DNA of 64,000 nt from contig JAGVKB010000073.1 in the NCBI GenBank assembly GCA_020050835.1, positions 19,955 to 83,954 of the forward strand, read 5' to 3'. The stretch comes from Candidatus Obscuribacterales bacterium (GTDB lineage Bacteria; Cyanobacteriota; Vampirovibrionia; Obscuribacterales; Obscuribacteraceae). Positions 25,356-34,651 of this stretch are shown in pieces; position 1 is the stretch's first letter, and every line of letters begins with the position of its first letter. The notes beneath the pieces were generated by a model. That model was not told the DNA's origin. It made no database searches and saw only the letters and a list, made by a program, of their open reading frames with translations. A program made the position numbers and the translations under genes.

Positions 25356-26402
25356 ATGCACCGAAAGAGTACTCGTAATTGCAAATCAGCTTCAGCTCTC
25401 GTCGTCCTTGCAGCGACTTTTGCATTGCCGGCCTACTGCCTGGGAGCTCAGGGCAGCGATGGCAATTCCGCCCAAGCCTCCGATCCTGGCAGCCAGTCTG
25501 ATTCAGCCGGGCAGAATGGCGCCACGTCAACCGGACGACAACAGGGTTGGCGAGGGAATTACGGCGGACACTATTCCGCTCCGCCGAGAAACTGGTTTCT
25601 CTACAACCAGCCAGCTGATGGCGTAAGCGGCAATAACAATCAGATGCCGGGTCAAAGTTATGGACAGCCGAACCCGAACAATCCAAACCATCCAAACAAT
25701 CAGTCCCAACGAGTGGGCAATCAAGCCTACGATCGCCCTCCTTTTCGGTCAGCGGTTCAAGGGAGCTATGCCGCCACCGGCTTAGTGATTCCGCTGGTAT
25801 TGATCACCAGCCTTTCGTCTCATGGCGAGCGCAAGGGGACGCCGGTCAGAGCAAGCGTGAGCCGAGGCGTTGCGCTGCAAGGCAACGGTCAGATTCCGGC
25901 AGGCTCAATTGTCTCCGGGCATGTCACCGAATCAAAAGGAAATGGTTTTCTGGAGCGCGGTGGCTCCCTCAGCATTATTTTCGATCAACTGACATTGCCA
26001 GACGGCAGAGCCTTGGCAATCAATGCACATCTGCTCGGTGGCTTAGGGGCGGTCGGATACGGCAACCTGGCATATTCAGACACGCATGACAGCCTATCGT
26101 CGAGGCAACGCCTGGAGAATATGGGTGTCAGCGCGGAAATCGGGACGGTCGGAGGCGGAGCTGTCGGACTGGCCGCCGCGCCGGTTTACGGCGCTAATTT
26201 TGTCCGTGGTTTGGGTTCGGCGACCAGCATCGTCGGAGCTGCCAATGTATTGGGCGGAATGCTCCGCCGAGGACACAATGTTATCGTTCCATCGGGCGTG
26301 CAGTTTCAGATTCAGCTCGATACTCCGCTTCGAATCGGCCCGTTTAAAGATGGGCAGGAGATTCCACCGCCGCCGGTCGAGGGCAGCGGAAGCGGATTTT
26401 GA
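25356..26402 (+). CDS. Secreted protein with VirB10-like C-terminal domain
   Basis: A 348-residue protein with a signal peptide (cleavage near YCLGAQG) and a low-complexity stretch rich in Asn, Pro, Gly and Gln (about residues 60-130). The C-terminal domain carries the pattern IPAGSIVSGHV, LSIIFDQLTLPDGRALAIN, then VIVPSGVQFQIQLDTPL. That layout recalls the beta-barrel part of VirB10/TrbI proteins and similar stand-alone secreted proteins. No other conjugation or type IV secretion gene is nearby, so transfer machinery is not implied. Function unknown. Convergent with the following gene, 16 bases apart. Confidence 0.6.
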   Translation: MHRKSTRNCKSASALVVLAATFALPAYCLGAQGSDGNSAQASDPGSQSDSAGQNGATSTGRQQGWRGNYGGHYSAPPRNWFLYNQPADGVSGNNNQMPGQSYGQPNPNNPNHPNNQSQRVGNQAYDRPPFRSAVQGSYAATGLVIPLVLITSLSSHGERKGTPVRASVSRGVALQGNGQIPAGSIVSGHVTESKGNGFLERGGSLSIIFDQLTLPDGRALAINAHLLGGLGAVGYGNLAYSDTHDSLSSRQRLENMGVSAEIGTVGGGAVGLAAAPVYGANFVRGLGSATSIVGAANVLGGMLRRGHNVIVPSGVQFQIQLDTPLRIGPFKDGQEIPPPPVEGSGSGF

Positions 26403-26418
26403 GACTGGAAGCTGGTTG

Positions 26419-26988
26419 TCAGCTAAGTTTTGATGTTCGCAGTGACTGCGCCTGCCTAAGTCTGATTTTCTCGGCTACTGATTCTGGATCTTCGAAATCA
26501 AGAATGAAATGACGCCAACCGAAAAGGCGGGGACCTCCTCTTAAGGTTAGTTTCGAGGAGATTCGCGAAGCACTGACATGCTTGATGTTCTTTAGATCTA
26601 AAGCCTTCACTGCCGGTAAACCAGCAACAGGCTTCACGTCAACCGCAATCACCTGCCGGTCGGTAATGAGCAGATACTTCTTGGTGCGCCGATCCCACGA
26701 GCTATAGGCAGCAAGCAATACGGCGCAGAAGGCGATCTCCAGTATGACCACAAAACCGCTCCCTGAGCCCAAGAATTGGAGGAATGCCTGCTTTCCCACC
26801 AGCCACAGGCTGCTGAGAACCAAACAAAAAACTGCTGTGGAATACGCCATGCTTCTTCCGGCTGAAGACTGCAGAAAGCTGACGTTGCGATCGACCACAT
26901 CCAATATCTGCTCATCTTGTTTCAAGTATGGTAGCACTCGCTCGGCAAGCTCCGGACTGAGCAGTGAGAGACTGGAATATGCCTTCAT
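26419..26988 (-). CDS. Membrane protein with PH-like domain
   Basis: 189 residues (counted from the ATG at 26988; an earlier in-frame ATG at 27024 would add 12). A short N-terminal helical part is followed by two adjacent membrane helices (about 50-70 and 78-98). A cytoplasmic part includes YLLITDRQVIAVDV, KALDLKNIKHVSASR and HFILDFEDPESVAEKIRL. This strand-then-helix layout is that of bacterial PH-like (bPH2/YdbT-type) domains. These occur in many membrane proteins of unknown function. No partner gene is recognisable. Confidence 0.6.
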   Translation of the reverse strand: MKAYSSLSLLSPELAERVLPYLKQDEQILDVVDRNVSFLQSSAGRSMAYSTAVFCLVLSSLWLVGKQAFLQFLGSGSGFVVILEIAFCAVLLAAYSSWDRRTKKYLLITDRQVIAVDVKPVAGLPAVKALDLKNIKHVSASRISSKLTLRGGPRLFGWRHFILDFEDPESVAEKIRLRQAQSLRTSKLS

Positions 26989-27308
26989 CAAAATCGCCCC
27001 CGAGCGAAGCTGGCATCGCCGCATACAACCACAGTAGCACTGACCGTTGGGTAAAGCCGGGTCAAAGCGGCCGCCTGCCGCAGCTAGCCTGCCATCGGCG
27101 CCAAAATAGCTGACTTGATGTCAGCAAACCTGGTCAATATTAAAATACCGCTGCCGTTGCCCTGCGCTTTCAAACGGTCAGATATACTGTGGCGCAAATG
27201 AGACAGAGGATTCTCAGGCTCGGCTGCAATCCAGCCGCCTCGGGTCGTCATGCTTTAGCCAGTTGAAATTAGTCTCGCAACCCACTTTCAATAATTGGAG
27301 TATTGCCG

Positions 27309-28742
27309 ATGTCCATCACGATTTCCGAAAAGACTGCCAGATCCAAGGAGGCCGGCTCAGTGCGCAAAGAAAGTGACAGCATGGGACCGATCGACGTTCC
27401 GGACAATCATTACTGGGGCGCGCAAACGGAACGCTCTCTTCATCATTTCGCAATCGGTCATGACATCATGCCGAGAGAGATGATAAGAGCATTCGGCATT
27501 CTTAAGAAAGCTGCGGCCCTCGTCAATCAAGAGTTGAAGCTCTTGCCGGACGAGCGAGCCAAGTTAATCGTAGAAGCGGCTGATGAAGTCATTTCAGGCA
27601 AGCTGGATGAAGAGTTTCCGCTCCGTGTATGGCAGACCGGCAGCGGTACACAGACTAACATGAACGCAAACGAAGTAATCTCCAATCGCGCCATCGAGCT
27701 GGCCGGTGGAGTACTGGGAAGCAAGAAGCCGGTTCACCCTAATGACGACGTCAATATGTCGCAGTCATCGAATGATACCTTCCCGACGGCGATGCATATC
27801 GCGGCCGCCGAACAGATCAACCACCGCTTGCTCCCAATGGTCACGAAGTTTCGTGATGCCCTGGCAGACAAGGCGAAGGAATTCGACAAAATAGTCAAGA
27901 TCGGACGCACGCACTTGATGGATGCCGTTCCGCTCACCCTCGGGCAGGAGTTCTCGGGTTATGTCGATCAACTGGATCATGACTTGAAGCGCATTAAGGC
28001 CTCCTTGCCGGACATTTATGAGCTGGCGATCGGCGGCACGGCAGTCGGCACCGGTCTCAACACTCATCCCAAATTCGCGGATAAAGCAGCAGCTCAAATC
28101 GCCAAAGAAACCGGTCTTCCCTTCGTAAGCGCACCCAACAAGTTCGCAGCGCTGGCTGGACATGAAGCGCTGGTGGCAGCTAGCGGTGCACTCAAGACGC
28201 TGGCCTGCTCGCTGATGAAAATTGCCAACGACCTGAGATGGCTCGGGTCAGGGCCTCGCTGCGGTCTAGCCGAACTCCGTTTACCCGAAAACGAACCGGG
28301 ATCATCGATTATGCCTGGCAAAGTCAATCCGACTCAATGCGAATCGATGACGATGGTATGCGTGCAAGTGCTCGGAAATGACACCACCATTGGTATCGCG
28401 GGCTCGCAGGGCAATTTCGAGCTGAATGTCTTCAAGCCGGTGATTATCCACAACTTGCTGCACTCGATTCGCATTCTGGCAGACGTTTGTTCCTCGGCGA
28501 CCGAATTCATGGTGCTCGGAATCGAAGCGGATACGCAGAAAATCAAGCATTACGTAGATAGCTCATTGATGTTAGTGACCGCCTTGTCTCCGCACATCGG
28601 CTATGACAACTCGGCTAAAGTCGCCAAGAAAGCTCATGCTGAATCGAAGACGCTGAAAGAAGCCTGCGTTGAGCTGGGCTTATTGACGCCGGAGAAGTTC
28701 GATGAGCTGGTGCGCGCCGAAAAGATGCTCGGTCCGCAATAA
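27309..28742 (+). CDS. fumC: Fumarate hydratase, class II
   Basis: Interconverts fumarate and malate in the TCA cycle; homotetramer without an iron-sulfur cluster. The 477-residue protein has the family hallmarks [31 protein letters not shown], the signature [15 protein letters not shown], and a C-terminal region with [13 protein letters not shown]. The class II length and the KVNP rather than KRNP signature separate it from aspartase and argininosuccinate lyase well. The ATG at 27309 has GGAG 8 bases upstream. It is followed by a strong hairpin terminator. Confidence 0.96.
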   Translation: MSITISEKTARSKEAGSVRKESDSMGPIDVPDNHYWGAQTERSLHHFAIGHDIMPREMIRAFGILKKAAALVNQELKLLPDERAKLIVEAADEVISGKLDEEFPLRVWQTGSGTQTNMNANEVISNRAIELAGGVLGSKKPVHPNDDVNMSQSSNDTFPTAMHIAAAEQINHRLLPMVTKFRDALADKAKEFDKIVKIGRTHLMDAVPLTLGQEFSGYVDQLDHDLKRIKASLPDIYELAIGGTAVGTGLNTHPKFADKAAAQIAKETGLPFVSAPNKFAALAGHEALVAASGALKTLACSLMKIANDLRWLGSGPRCGLAELRLPENEPGSSIMPGKVNPTQCESMTMVCVQVLGNDTTIGIAGSQGNFELNVFKPVIIHNLLHSIRILADVCSSATEFMVLGIEADTQKIKHYVDSSLMLVTALSPHIGYDNSAKVAKKAHAESKTLKEACVELGLLTPEKFDELVRAEKMLGPQ

Positions 28743-28793
28743 GCTTTCGATTCAATAGCAAGGCAGTAGAAAGTCGAGCAACATTCAGTGCCA

Positions 28794-28828
28794 AGTGCGG
28801 GCGGCTGCCAGAGCCGCCCGCACTTTGT
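28794..28828 (+). terminator. Terminator after fumC
   Basis: A perfect 13-bp stem, AGTGCGGGCGGCT (28794-28806) and AGCCGCCCGCACT (28812-28824), has a 5-base loop and is followed by TTGT. The stem is strong, the T-run short. It separates fumC from the TPR gene. Confidence 0.75.
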
Positions 28829-28880
28829 CGGTCTTGGCGGGTAGAATGTTGGTAGTAGCTTTCGGTTTACGAAACAGGTC

Positions 28881-29534
28881 ATGGACGAACAAGGTACCGA
28901 GAATACAGCGAAGAAAGCCTCGATTCGACGTTTCGTCACGCTCTGGGCAGCAATTTTAGTAATCTGCACGATTTACTGCGGGCGCGAATTTTGCGCTCAA
29001 GAGCTGTATCAATGGGGATTTTACTATAAGCAGCTTGGTTGGACGGAAGGCTCTCGCGCCTTACTGAGTCTTTCCGAATTTGTCGGGGCAGAAGGAAAAG
29101 CCGGGCAGGCGGCAAGGCGGTATCTTCACACCAAGGTGCCACGCTACAAGCAGCCGGAAGACGCCGTGCGATTGAACATTCAGGGCTACAACGCCGACAA
29201 CGGCGCGCACGACCTCGACCGGGCCCAGCAGTATTTCGAAGAGTGCATTCGTCGTTATCCAAACTTCGAGTGGCCTTTAGCAAACGTTGCCACCATTTAC
29301 ATCCGGAGAGGTCAGCTCGATAAGGCAGAGGAGGCAGCGGCAAAGGCAGTCAGCATCAACCCGGAATATGTAAACGGCTGGTTGGTCTACGCGACGGTAA
29401 AATCCGAGAAAGGCGACTTGAAGGGAGCCCGGCAATGCGCCGAAAGGGCGCAGCAGCTCGACCCGGAAAGGTCTGATCTGGAAGCACAATCGAAAGCGGC
29501 TACCGCCAGCCGGCAGCGCTTGGACAAGCAATAG
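28881..29534 (+). CDS. Single-pass membrane TPR protein
   Basis: 217 residues: a short charged N-terminus, one membrane helix at about residues 17-36, and a periplasmic or cytoplasmic domain with two to three TPR motifs. The best repeats are around residues 110-195 (AQQYFEECIRRYPNFEWPLA and AEEAAAKAVSINPEYVNGWL). The likely role is a protein-protein interaction scaffold at the membrane. No partner is evident; it precedes the convergent sensor kinase. Confidence 0.75.
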   Translation: MDEQGTENTAKKASIRRFVTLWAAILVICTIYCGREFCAQELYQWGFYYKQLGWTEGSRALLSLSEFVGAEGKAGQAARRYLHTKVPRYKQPEDAVRLNIQGYNADNGAHDLDRAQQYFEECIRRYPNFEWPLANVATIYIRRGQLDKAEEAAAKAVSINPEYVNGWLVYATVKSEKGDLKGARQCAERAQQLDPERSDLEAQSKAATASRQRLDKQ

Positions 29535-29637
29535 CCGGAAGCAGGTGTAACCCCCGCTTCCTCGACCGTCCAGAATTCAGCCGGTATTGCCGCGGTCGCC
29601 GATTTATCAGGTCGATTTCGTGGCAATTCAGCCGTCC

Positions 29638-31185
29638 TCAAGAAGAGTCGGTGGAAATCAGACTAGCTGGCATTGTCCGATCGTTGTTGCTAGCTGGAAT
29701 GCGAAACCAGAAGGTCGAGCCGCTCCCCTCTTGACTCTCGGCGCCTAGCTGCCCTTTGTGCTCTTCGACAATCGCCTTGCAGATGGCTAGACCGAGCCCA
29801 GAGCCACCTTTTACTTTGGCATCGCTGATTTCGACTTGTTGAAATCGGTCGAAAATTTTCTTGAGATGAGAAGCGGGAATCCCTCTTCCTTGATCGCTTA
29901 CTCGAAACTCGCTCCAACCTGGAATTTCTAGAACAGACACTTTGACGGTACTCTTTTTCGGTGCAAATTTGATCGCGTTAGAGATGAGATTCACAAGTAT
30001 CTGCACGAGCCTGTCGGCATCAGCATATACCTCGACATCTGAAGCAGCTGTTTCAATCTGGATCTCTTTGCTGGTAGAAAGATCTTGTACGGACTCGACA
30101 GCTCTTTCAACAATGTCAGCCGTTCTGGCAATCTCAAGGCTCAATTCAAACTTCCCGGACTCCAGCTTGTCAATGTCCAGCAAGTCGTTTATCAACTCAA
30201 GAAGGCGATTGCAGCTCCGCTCAGAGCGCTGAATCGTTGATTTTGCCTTGTCTGAAACGTCGCCCGATATTCCACTGGTAACTGCCTGCAAATTGCACAG
30301 GATTGAAGCGACAGGCGCCCTGAGATCATGGGTGATCATCGACATAAATTCTTGCTTCAACCGCTCAACGGCCTCGAGCCCGTTAGCCATTTTGTGAAAC
30401 GTTCTGTCCAGGTAGGCAATTTCGTCATTACCATCTAATGGCTGGCGTAATTCCTGCTTCTTGGACAATCGAAATGTATTGTCAATTACAATTGCCAGTC
30501 GGTTCGTCAACCCTTTGGTAAACAAGATTGCTAGAGCGATTGCAATCACAACGTTTAGTGCCACACCGGCCAACAACCATCGCTCAACACCATGCCTGGA
30601 CTGTGTTTCAGCATCAGGAGCTTGAATGAGCAGCTGCTTCTCCTGTTCATCGAGTCGCTCCAGATCTGATCGCACTTTATTAATGCTGGCTTTCACCTGG
30701 CTTGTAACGTCGTCTGGCGAAAGAAAGTTGAGTTCAGACAGGTTGCCCTCAGCAACGGTCATCAGTCGCGCCAGGAGGGTCGTTACTTGCTGCATAGAAG
30801 CATCTAAGGCGGCAATATCGATCTTTCGCTCCGGAGTCTCCGCATAGAGAAGCTTGAGCGATGCCAACTGTCTGGGGATATTGTTCAAATCTCGCTCGAA
30901 TTGCGCCTTAACAGAGCTGTCTTTCGACAGACCGTACATGTAGACGTAAGAGCCGCTCACAATGATGGATCTATTCAAATCAGCCAGCTGTGTTAATACC
31001 TTTTTCGAGTGCCATTGTTTCCAAATGTCATGTTCAGCTTGACGAAGTAAACCAATCAACACCGCAAAGAATGAAAGCTCCAACACAAGCAACATGCCAA
31101 CCAGCAACAGCCCCTTTTGCACGAGGCTTAGTCCCTGGATTCTTAACGGTTCAGCCGCTATATCAGACGACTTATCTGGTGGCAT
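29638..31185 (-). CDS. Membrane sensor histidine kinase
   Basis: About 515 residues. There are two membrane helices (near 24-48 and 200-220), enclosing a helical ~150-residue sensor region of four-helix-bundle (CHASE3-like) character. A HAMP-like segment follows. The kinase core has ITHDLRAPVASIL (phospho-His), LINDLLDIDKLESGKF, NLISNAIKFAPK, DQGRGIP and GSGLGLAICKAI. The ATG at 31185 overlaps the end of the TPR lipoprotein gene by 14 bases. The two are therefore translationally coupled and may act together. No response regulator follows directly; the receiver-Ser/Thr kinase at 34652 is the nearest. Confidence 0.92.
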   Translation of the reverse strand: MPPDKSSDIAAEPLRIQGLSLVQKGLLLVGMLLVLELSFFAVLIGLLRQAEHDIWKQWHSKKVLTQLADLNRSIIVSGSYVYMYGLSKDSSVKAQFERDLNNIPRQLASLKLLYAETPERKIDIAALDASMQQVTTLLARLMTVAEGNLSELNFLSPDDVTSQVKASINKVRSDLERLDEQEKQLLIQAPDAETQSRHGVERWLLAGVALNVVIAIALAILFTKGLTNRLAIVIDNTFRLSKKQELRQPLDGNDEIAYLDRTFHKMANGLEAVERLKQEFMSMITHDLRAPVASILCNLQAVTSGISGDVSDKAKSTIQRSERSCNRLLELINDLLDIDKLESGKFELSLEIARTADIVERAVESVQDLSTSKEIQIETAASDVEVYADADRLVQILVNLISNAIKFAPKKSTVKVSVLEIPGWSEFRVSDQGRGIPASHLKKIFDRFQQVEISDAKVKGGSGLGLAICKAIVEEHKGQLGAESQEGSGSTFWFRIPASNNDRTMPASLISTDSS

Positions 31186-33181
31186 GTAAATGATCGCTCC
31201 CAAAGCTCTTCAATGCTGGAAAGTCACTGAGTATTAGATCCACAGTCGCGTCTCTAGCGAGTCCGGTCTCTCTGCATATTGTTAGCATCTCCTTTGCGGC
31301 CGACAACCCAAGGTCTTCTTTGTGATTCCAGTGGTAAGCGTTGGCAAGCATGGCTAAAGAATTGACTAAATCAGGGTCGTGTTTGGGCAGAATCTTTCTT
31401 TGAATGTCAATTGCCTCGCGGTAATAGCTTTCGGCCAAATCGAGCTTGCCTTCATCGACCAGCAGATTACCGATCCAGCGTAGATAAAATGGATACTCAC
31501 GGGTTTGAGGACTATCCTGTCTGTGTGCTTTGATCCAATCGATCAATAAAGACTTTGTTTTAGCAGCAAGCAACAAGCAGGACTGCTTGTCTTTCCTTTG
31601 CAAGGCCAGCTCTTTGAGCCGACTGAGACAGTGGAGATGGCCGTCCATATTGAGATGCCGGTATCTCTGCGTATTCTCCAAAGCCTTACTGAGATGATAT
31701 AACTCCTTTTCGGCATCCTTGTTTCGCTCGGTCTCAAGGCCTAAGAAGTAGTGCCCAAATGTGTAATTCGGATTACTTGTAGCATTCTCCTTTTCATAGA
31801 TCGAAAGAGCCTGCTGAGTGCATGAAACGGCATCACTCATCTTTCCTTGTTTCTGGCAGTTGAAGGAGATTGCCGATAGCGTCTCAGCTAACTTCAGTGG
31901 GTCTCTGCCAGGTTGCGCGGTTAAACCGTGTAGACGCTTTAGCAAGAGCTGCTCGGATTTGGCGTGCTTTCCAAGTCTTGAATACAACGACGACAGTGCA
32001 GAAACAGGCCAACTCAACTCGAAATCGCAATTGTTCAAGTTACTGGAAAGAATCCTGAGAGCCTCCTCGTAAAATTGAATTGCTATCTCCGGATTATCTC
32101 GAACGTTGTATAAGTCTCCCAGTTTCTGTAATGCTAAGGCGAGCTCCAGCTCCGCTGATCTGCCGGATTGTCGAGCTAAGACAATCGCCTTTCGATAAAA
32201 GTTGGCAGCCCTTTCCGGCTGTTTCTGGGACTCGTAAGTATCACCAAGTTTCGTACACAAATGAATGGCACGGTGTTTATAGTCCAACGGCTCAGGACTA
32301 TTGCCATTAAGCTTGGCAAGCAGCTGCTCTGCCTGGGAGAGTTGATTGTCTTTGATTGCGACTTCAATCTTATCAAGTAAGCTTTCCAGCTTGAAACTAG
32401 TGTTCTGCTCACTTGAGCATTCAGGTTGACCAGCTGAGGAGATAGAGCGTGGCGCTTCTCTCTGCCCAGCTCTTTGTACTAGTACCTCATATTGAGTTCG
32501 AATAACTGACTTTAGCTGATTCGCGGCAGCTAGCTGCGAAACGACAGAGAGCGCTTTGCTCAAATGCTGCTCAGCAAGACCGGCATTGCCCAGTGCATAA
32601 TTAGCAAGGGCTAGTCCCGACAGAGCGGTCGCGAGCTCCTCACCAATCAGATCGTCAACTACAGACAAGCTGTGGCTGTGCCAGAGGCTCTCTAGAATCA
32701 CGATTGCTCGGCCAAACAATGACCCCGCTTCCTTGAAGCGCTCCTCCTTGAGCCTGAGCTCGGCAAGCCTAAGCAGGCTCAAAGACTCTTCTTGCGCAAA
32801 GATTGCCGGTAGCCCCGAGTCTGTCGATCGGACACTGGCTTGATTCTTGCACGCTGCCAGCGCACGCTGGCTAGCGGTCTCGACGTTTTGATAGTCACCG
32901 CGCTTAAAATAGAGATCGGCCAAGCGATTGAGTGAGTAGCAGAGCCGGAAGTCTGCCGGACCAAAATGTTCAGCCTCAGCTACGGCTGACTTGAATTCGA
33001 CCTCAGCGTCATTCAGGTCTTGTTTCTCAATTAACTTGTCACCTTTGAGCCGATGGTCCTCCCAGCAGCGCAGATGATAGTCATAGGCGGGTATCAACGA
33101 AGACGTACATGAGCTCAAGCAAACGCAACAAAGCGATGCGGTTAGAAAACTATTGGAAGTGTGCCTTTGATACCGCAGCAT
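31172..33181 (-). CDS. TPR-repeat probable lipoprotein
   Basis: About 669 residues from the ATG at 33181 (an in-frame TTG at 33205 is also possible). The N-terminus has a short basic region, a hydrophobic stretch and LSSC, a good lipobox, so it is probably a lipid-anchored exported protein. The rest is helical with many TPR-type repeats, for example RLADLYFKRGDYQNVETASQ, KLGDLYNVRDNPEIAIQFYE and RWIGNLLVDEGKLDLAESYY. These resemble kinesin-light-chain-like TPR series. It overlaps the sensor kinase gene behind it by 14 bases, suggesting a coupled periplasmic-binding/sensor unit. Confidence 0.75.
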   Translation of the reverse strand: MLRYQRHTSNSFLTASLCCVCLSSCTSSLIPAYDYHLRCWEDHRLKGDKLIEKQDLNDAEVEFKSAVAEAEHFGPADFRLCYSLNRLADLYFKRGDYQNVETASQRALAACKNQASVRSTDSGLPAIFAQEESLSLLRLAELRLKEERFKEAGSLFGRAIVILESLWHSHSLSVVDDLIGEELATALSGLALANYALGNAGLAEQHLSKALSVVSQLAAANQLKSVIRTQYEVLVQRAGQREAPRSISSAGQPECSSEQNTSFKLESLLDKIEVAIKDNQLSQAEQLLAKLNGNSPEPLDYKHRAIHLCTKLGDTYESQKQPERAANFYRKAIVLARQSGRSAELELALALQKLGDLYNVRDNPEIAIQFYEEALRILSSNLNNCDFELSWPVSALSSLYSRLGKHAKSEQLLLKRLHGLTAQPGRDPLKLAETLSAISFNCQKQGKMSDAVSCTQQALSIYEKENATSNPNYTFGHYFLGLETERNKDAEKELYHLSKALENTQRYRHLNMDGHLHCLSRLKELALQRKDKQSCLLLAAKTKSLLIDWIKAHRQDSPQTREYPFYLRWIGNLLVDEGKLDLAESYYREAIDIQRKILPKHDPDLVNSLAMLANAYHWNHKEDLGLSAAKEMLTICRETGLARDATVDLILSDFPALKSFGSDHLHATR

Positions 33182-33227
33182 TACCGATGGGCTCTTGCGA
33201 AACAAGGTGTTGGAAGAATCAGAACTG

Positions 33228-34358
33228 CTACTTGTAATACTGTATATAAGGACTTGATGTTCGCTCAGAACCTTTGTTGGAGTTCTCTTGCTCTCTTGCG
33301 GCAGGAGCTGTTTCCTGGACCGGCGTCATAGCGGGCGAAGTTTGCGTTGGTGTAATTTGAGGCAAGCTGGTCGCCGCCGGTGCCGGCGTAACTGGTGCGG
33401 TAAAACCGTTTGCGCCCGGAGCGCCAGGGGCTTTCAATGCTCCCGTTGTTACTTCAGCGGGCTGCTGGATTCTGGTCTGGCTTTGATCAAAATACGGATT
33501 GGGTGGCGCATTCTGTTGTTGATCTTGCCATGCGGGTTGTTCCGGAGCAGCTTGCTGTCCGCCCATGATCATCTGTTCGTAGGGCATAATGACTTCAGAT
33601 GATGCGGAACTCGAACGCTTTAGCTGCGACGGTGTCCTTGATTGACTCGCCGAGTCTGCTTTCACTTCAGTGCTCGACTGAGAATCCGAAGATGTAGTTG
33701 GGGAGACTGTCACCGCCGGCGGCGGTGCGGGCGGAGCCAGCACCGCTAATGTGACAACAGCAATTATAATCAGGGCGGCCGCGGCAGAAGCGATCACTAA
33801 ATTTCGTCTTTGCGCTACTGCGACCGGGCAATCAGCGGTCAAAAATTTGCCGTCCTTACGACGATAGAATGAAGGATTCTCCTTGCCTTCCCTTTGTAGC
33901 ACCAGCTTTTCGGCATCCAAGCGATCTGTCTTGCTGAAGTCGTAGACATGCAAGCGACACTTATGACAAACTTTGAACAAACCCTTTCCATTCATATCGT
34001 CCCAGCGGGACGAGCAGGGAGTTGTCTGGCGATACTTGTCGATCAGCTTGAGCGGGGCAAGCGGCTCTGCCGAAGCTGATTCGATCAATTCCTTCAACTG
34101 AGCCACTTTCTTGGTAGAAGATCCTTCGGCGATCTTTCGACAGGCATCAGGGTCCAATCTGGTTTTCAGACAGATACTGTCTAACTTTTTTACCACCCGA
34201 TTGAGGCCTTTCGCTTTCGGCGGTGGTGGTGGCGGCGGTGGCATAAAGCCGGCAGGATCGGATAAAACTTCGCTGCTCTCAGTGAATGACGGTTCTATCA
34301 AAGTCCGTCTTACTTCTGGGGAGTTCGGCTCAGGTGCTCCTGATTCTTCGCCTGGCAT
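33228..34358 (-). CDS. Membrane protein with Cys-motif domain and Pro-rich tails
   Basis: 376 residues. An eight-proline run sits near residue 40, followed by a basic helical segment. A compact Cys domain has CSSRWDDMNGKG, FKVCHKCRLHVYDFS and ADCPV. This C-x(n)-W-x2-M...C-x2-C...VYDFS pattern recurs in hypothetical proteins of several phyla and looks metal-binding. A single membrane helix (about 188-210) follows, then a low-complexity Gln/Pro/Ala/Thr-rich outer region. The start ATG has AAGGGGA 8 bases upstream. It is on the same strand as the TPR lipoprotein and sensor kinase genes and divergent from the receiver-Ser/Thr kinase. Confidence 0.65.
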   Translation of the reverse strand: MPGEESGAPEPNSPEVRRTLIEPSFTESSEVLSDPAGFMPPPPPPPPKAKGLNRVVKKLDSICLKTRLDPDACRKIAEGSSTKKVAQLKELIESASAEPLAPLKLIDKYRQTTPCSSRWDDMNGKGLFKVCHKCRLHVYDFSKTDRLDAEKLVLQREGKENPSFYRRKDGKFLTADCPVAVAQRRNLVIASAAAALIIIAVVTLAVLAPPAPPPAVTVSPTTSSDSQSSTEVKADSASQSRTPSQLKRSSSASSEVIMPYEQMIMGGQQAAPEQPAWQDQQQNAPPNPYFDQSQTRIQQPAEVTTGALKAPGAPGANGFTAPVTPAPAATSLPQITPTQTSPAMTPVQETAPAAREQENSNKGSERTSSPYIQYYK

Positions 34359-34569
34359 TATCCATTCCCCTTCAGACCAGTTAATTTGGTCATTACTCTG
34401 GGCTTTTTACTGCCTATGCTGCGTCTGTTTATCGGACGCAAACAGCTTACAGATCCGCTAGATATTTGATGAGCTGTTGAGCTTTGAGTCCACCAAATTT
34501 TAGTCTATCACAGCGGAATTTCGACACCATAGCCGCAGACTGTAAGGGAAAGAGCAGTTTCAGGCGAGA

Positions 34570-34597
34570 TTAAACCGGGTAGATTAGCTTGTATCTT
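34570..34597 (+). promoter_or_regulatory. Possible promoter of the receiver-Ser/Thr kinase gene
   Basis: TTAAAC (34570-34575) and TATCTT (34592-34597) are 16 bases apart, about 55 bases before the ATG at 34652. Both hexamers are imperfect. The divergent gap 34359-34651 otherwise shows no gene. Confidence 0.3.
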
Positions 34598-34651
34598 TAG
34601 CAACTGCACAACTGTCAAAAGCTTCGGTCTTGGTCTTTCACTTCGGCGACT

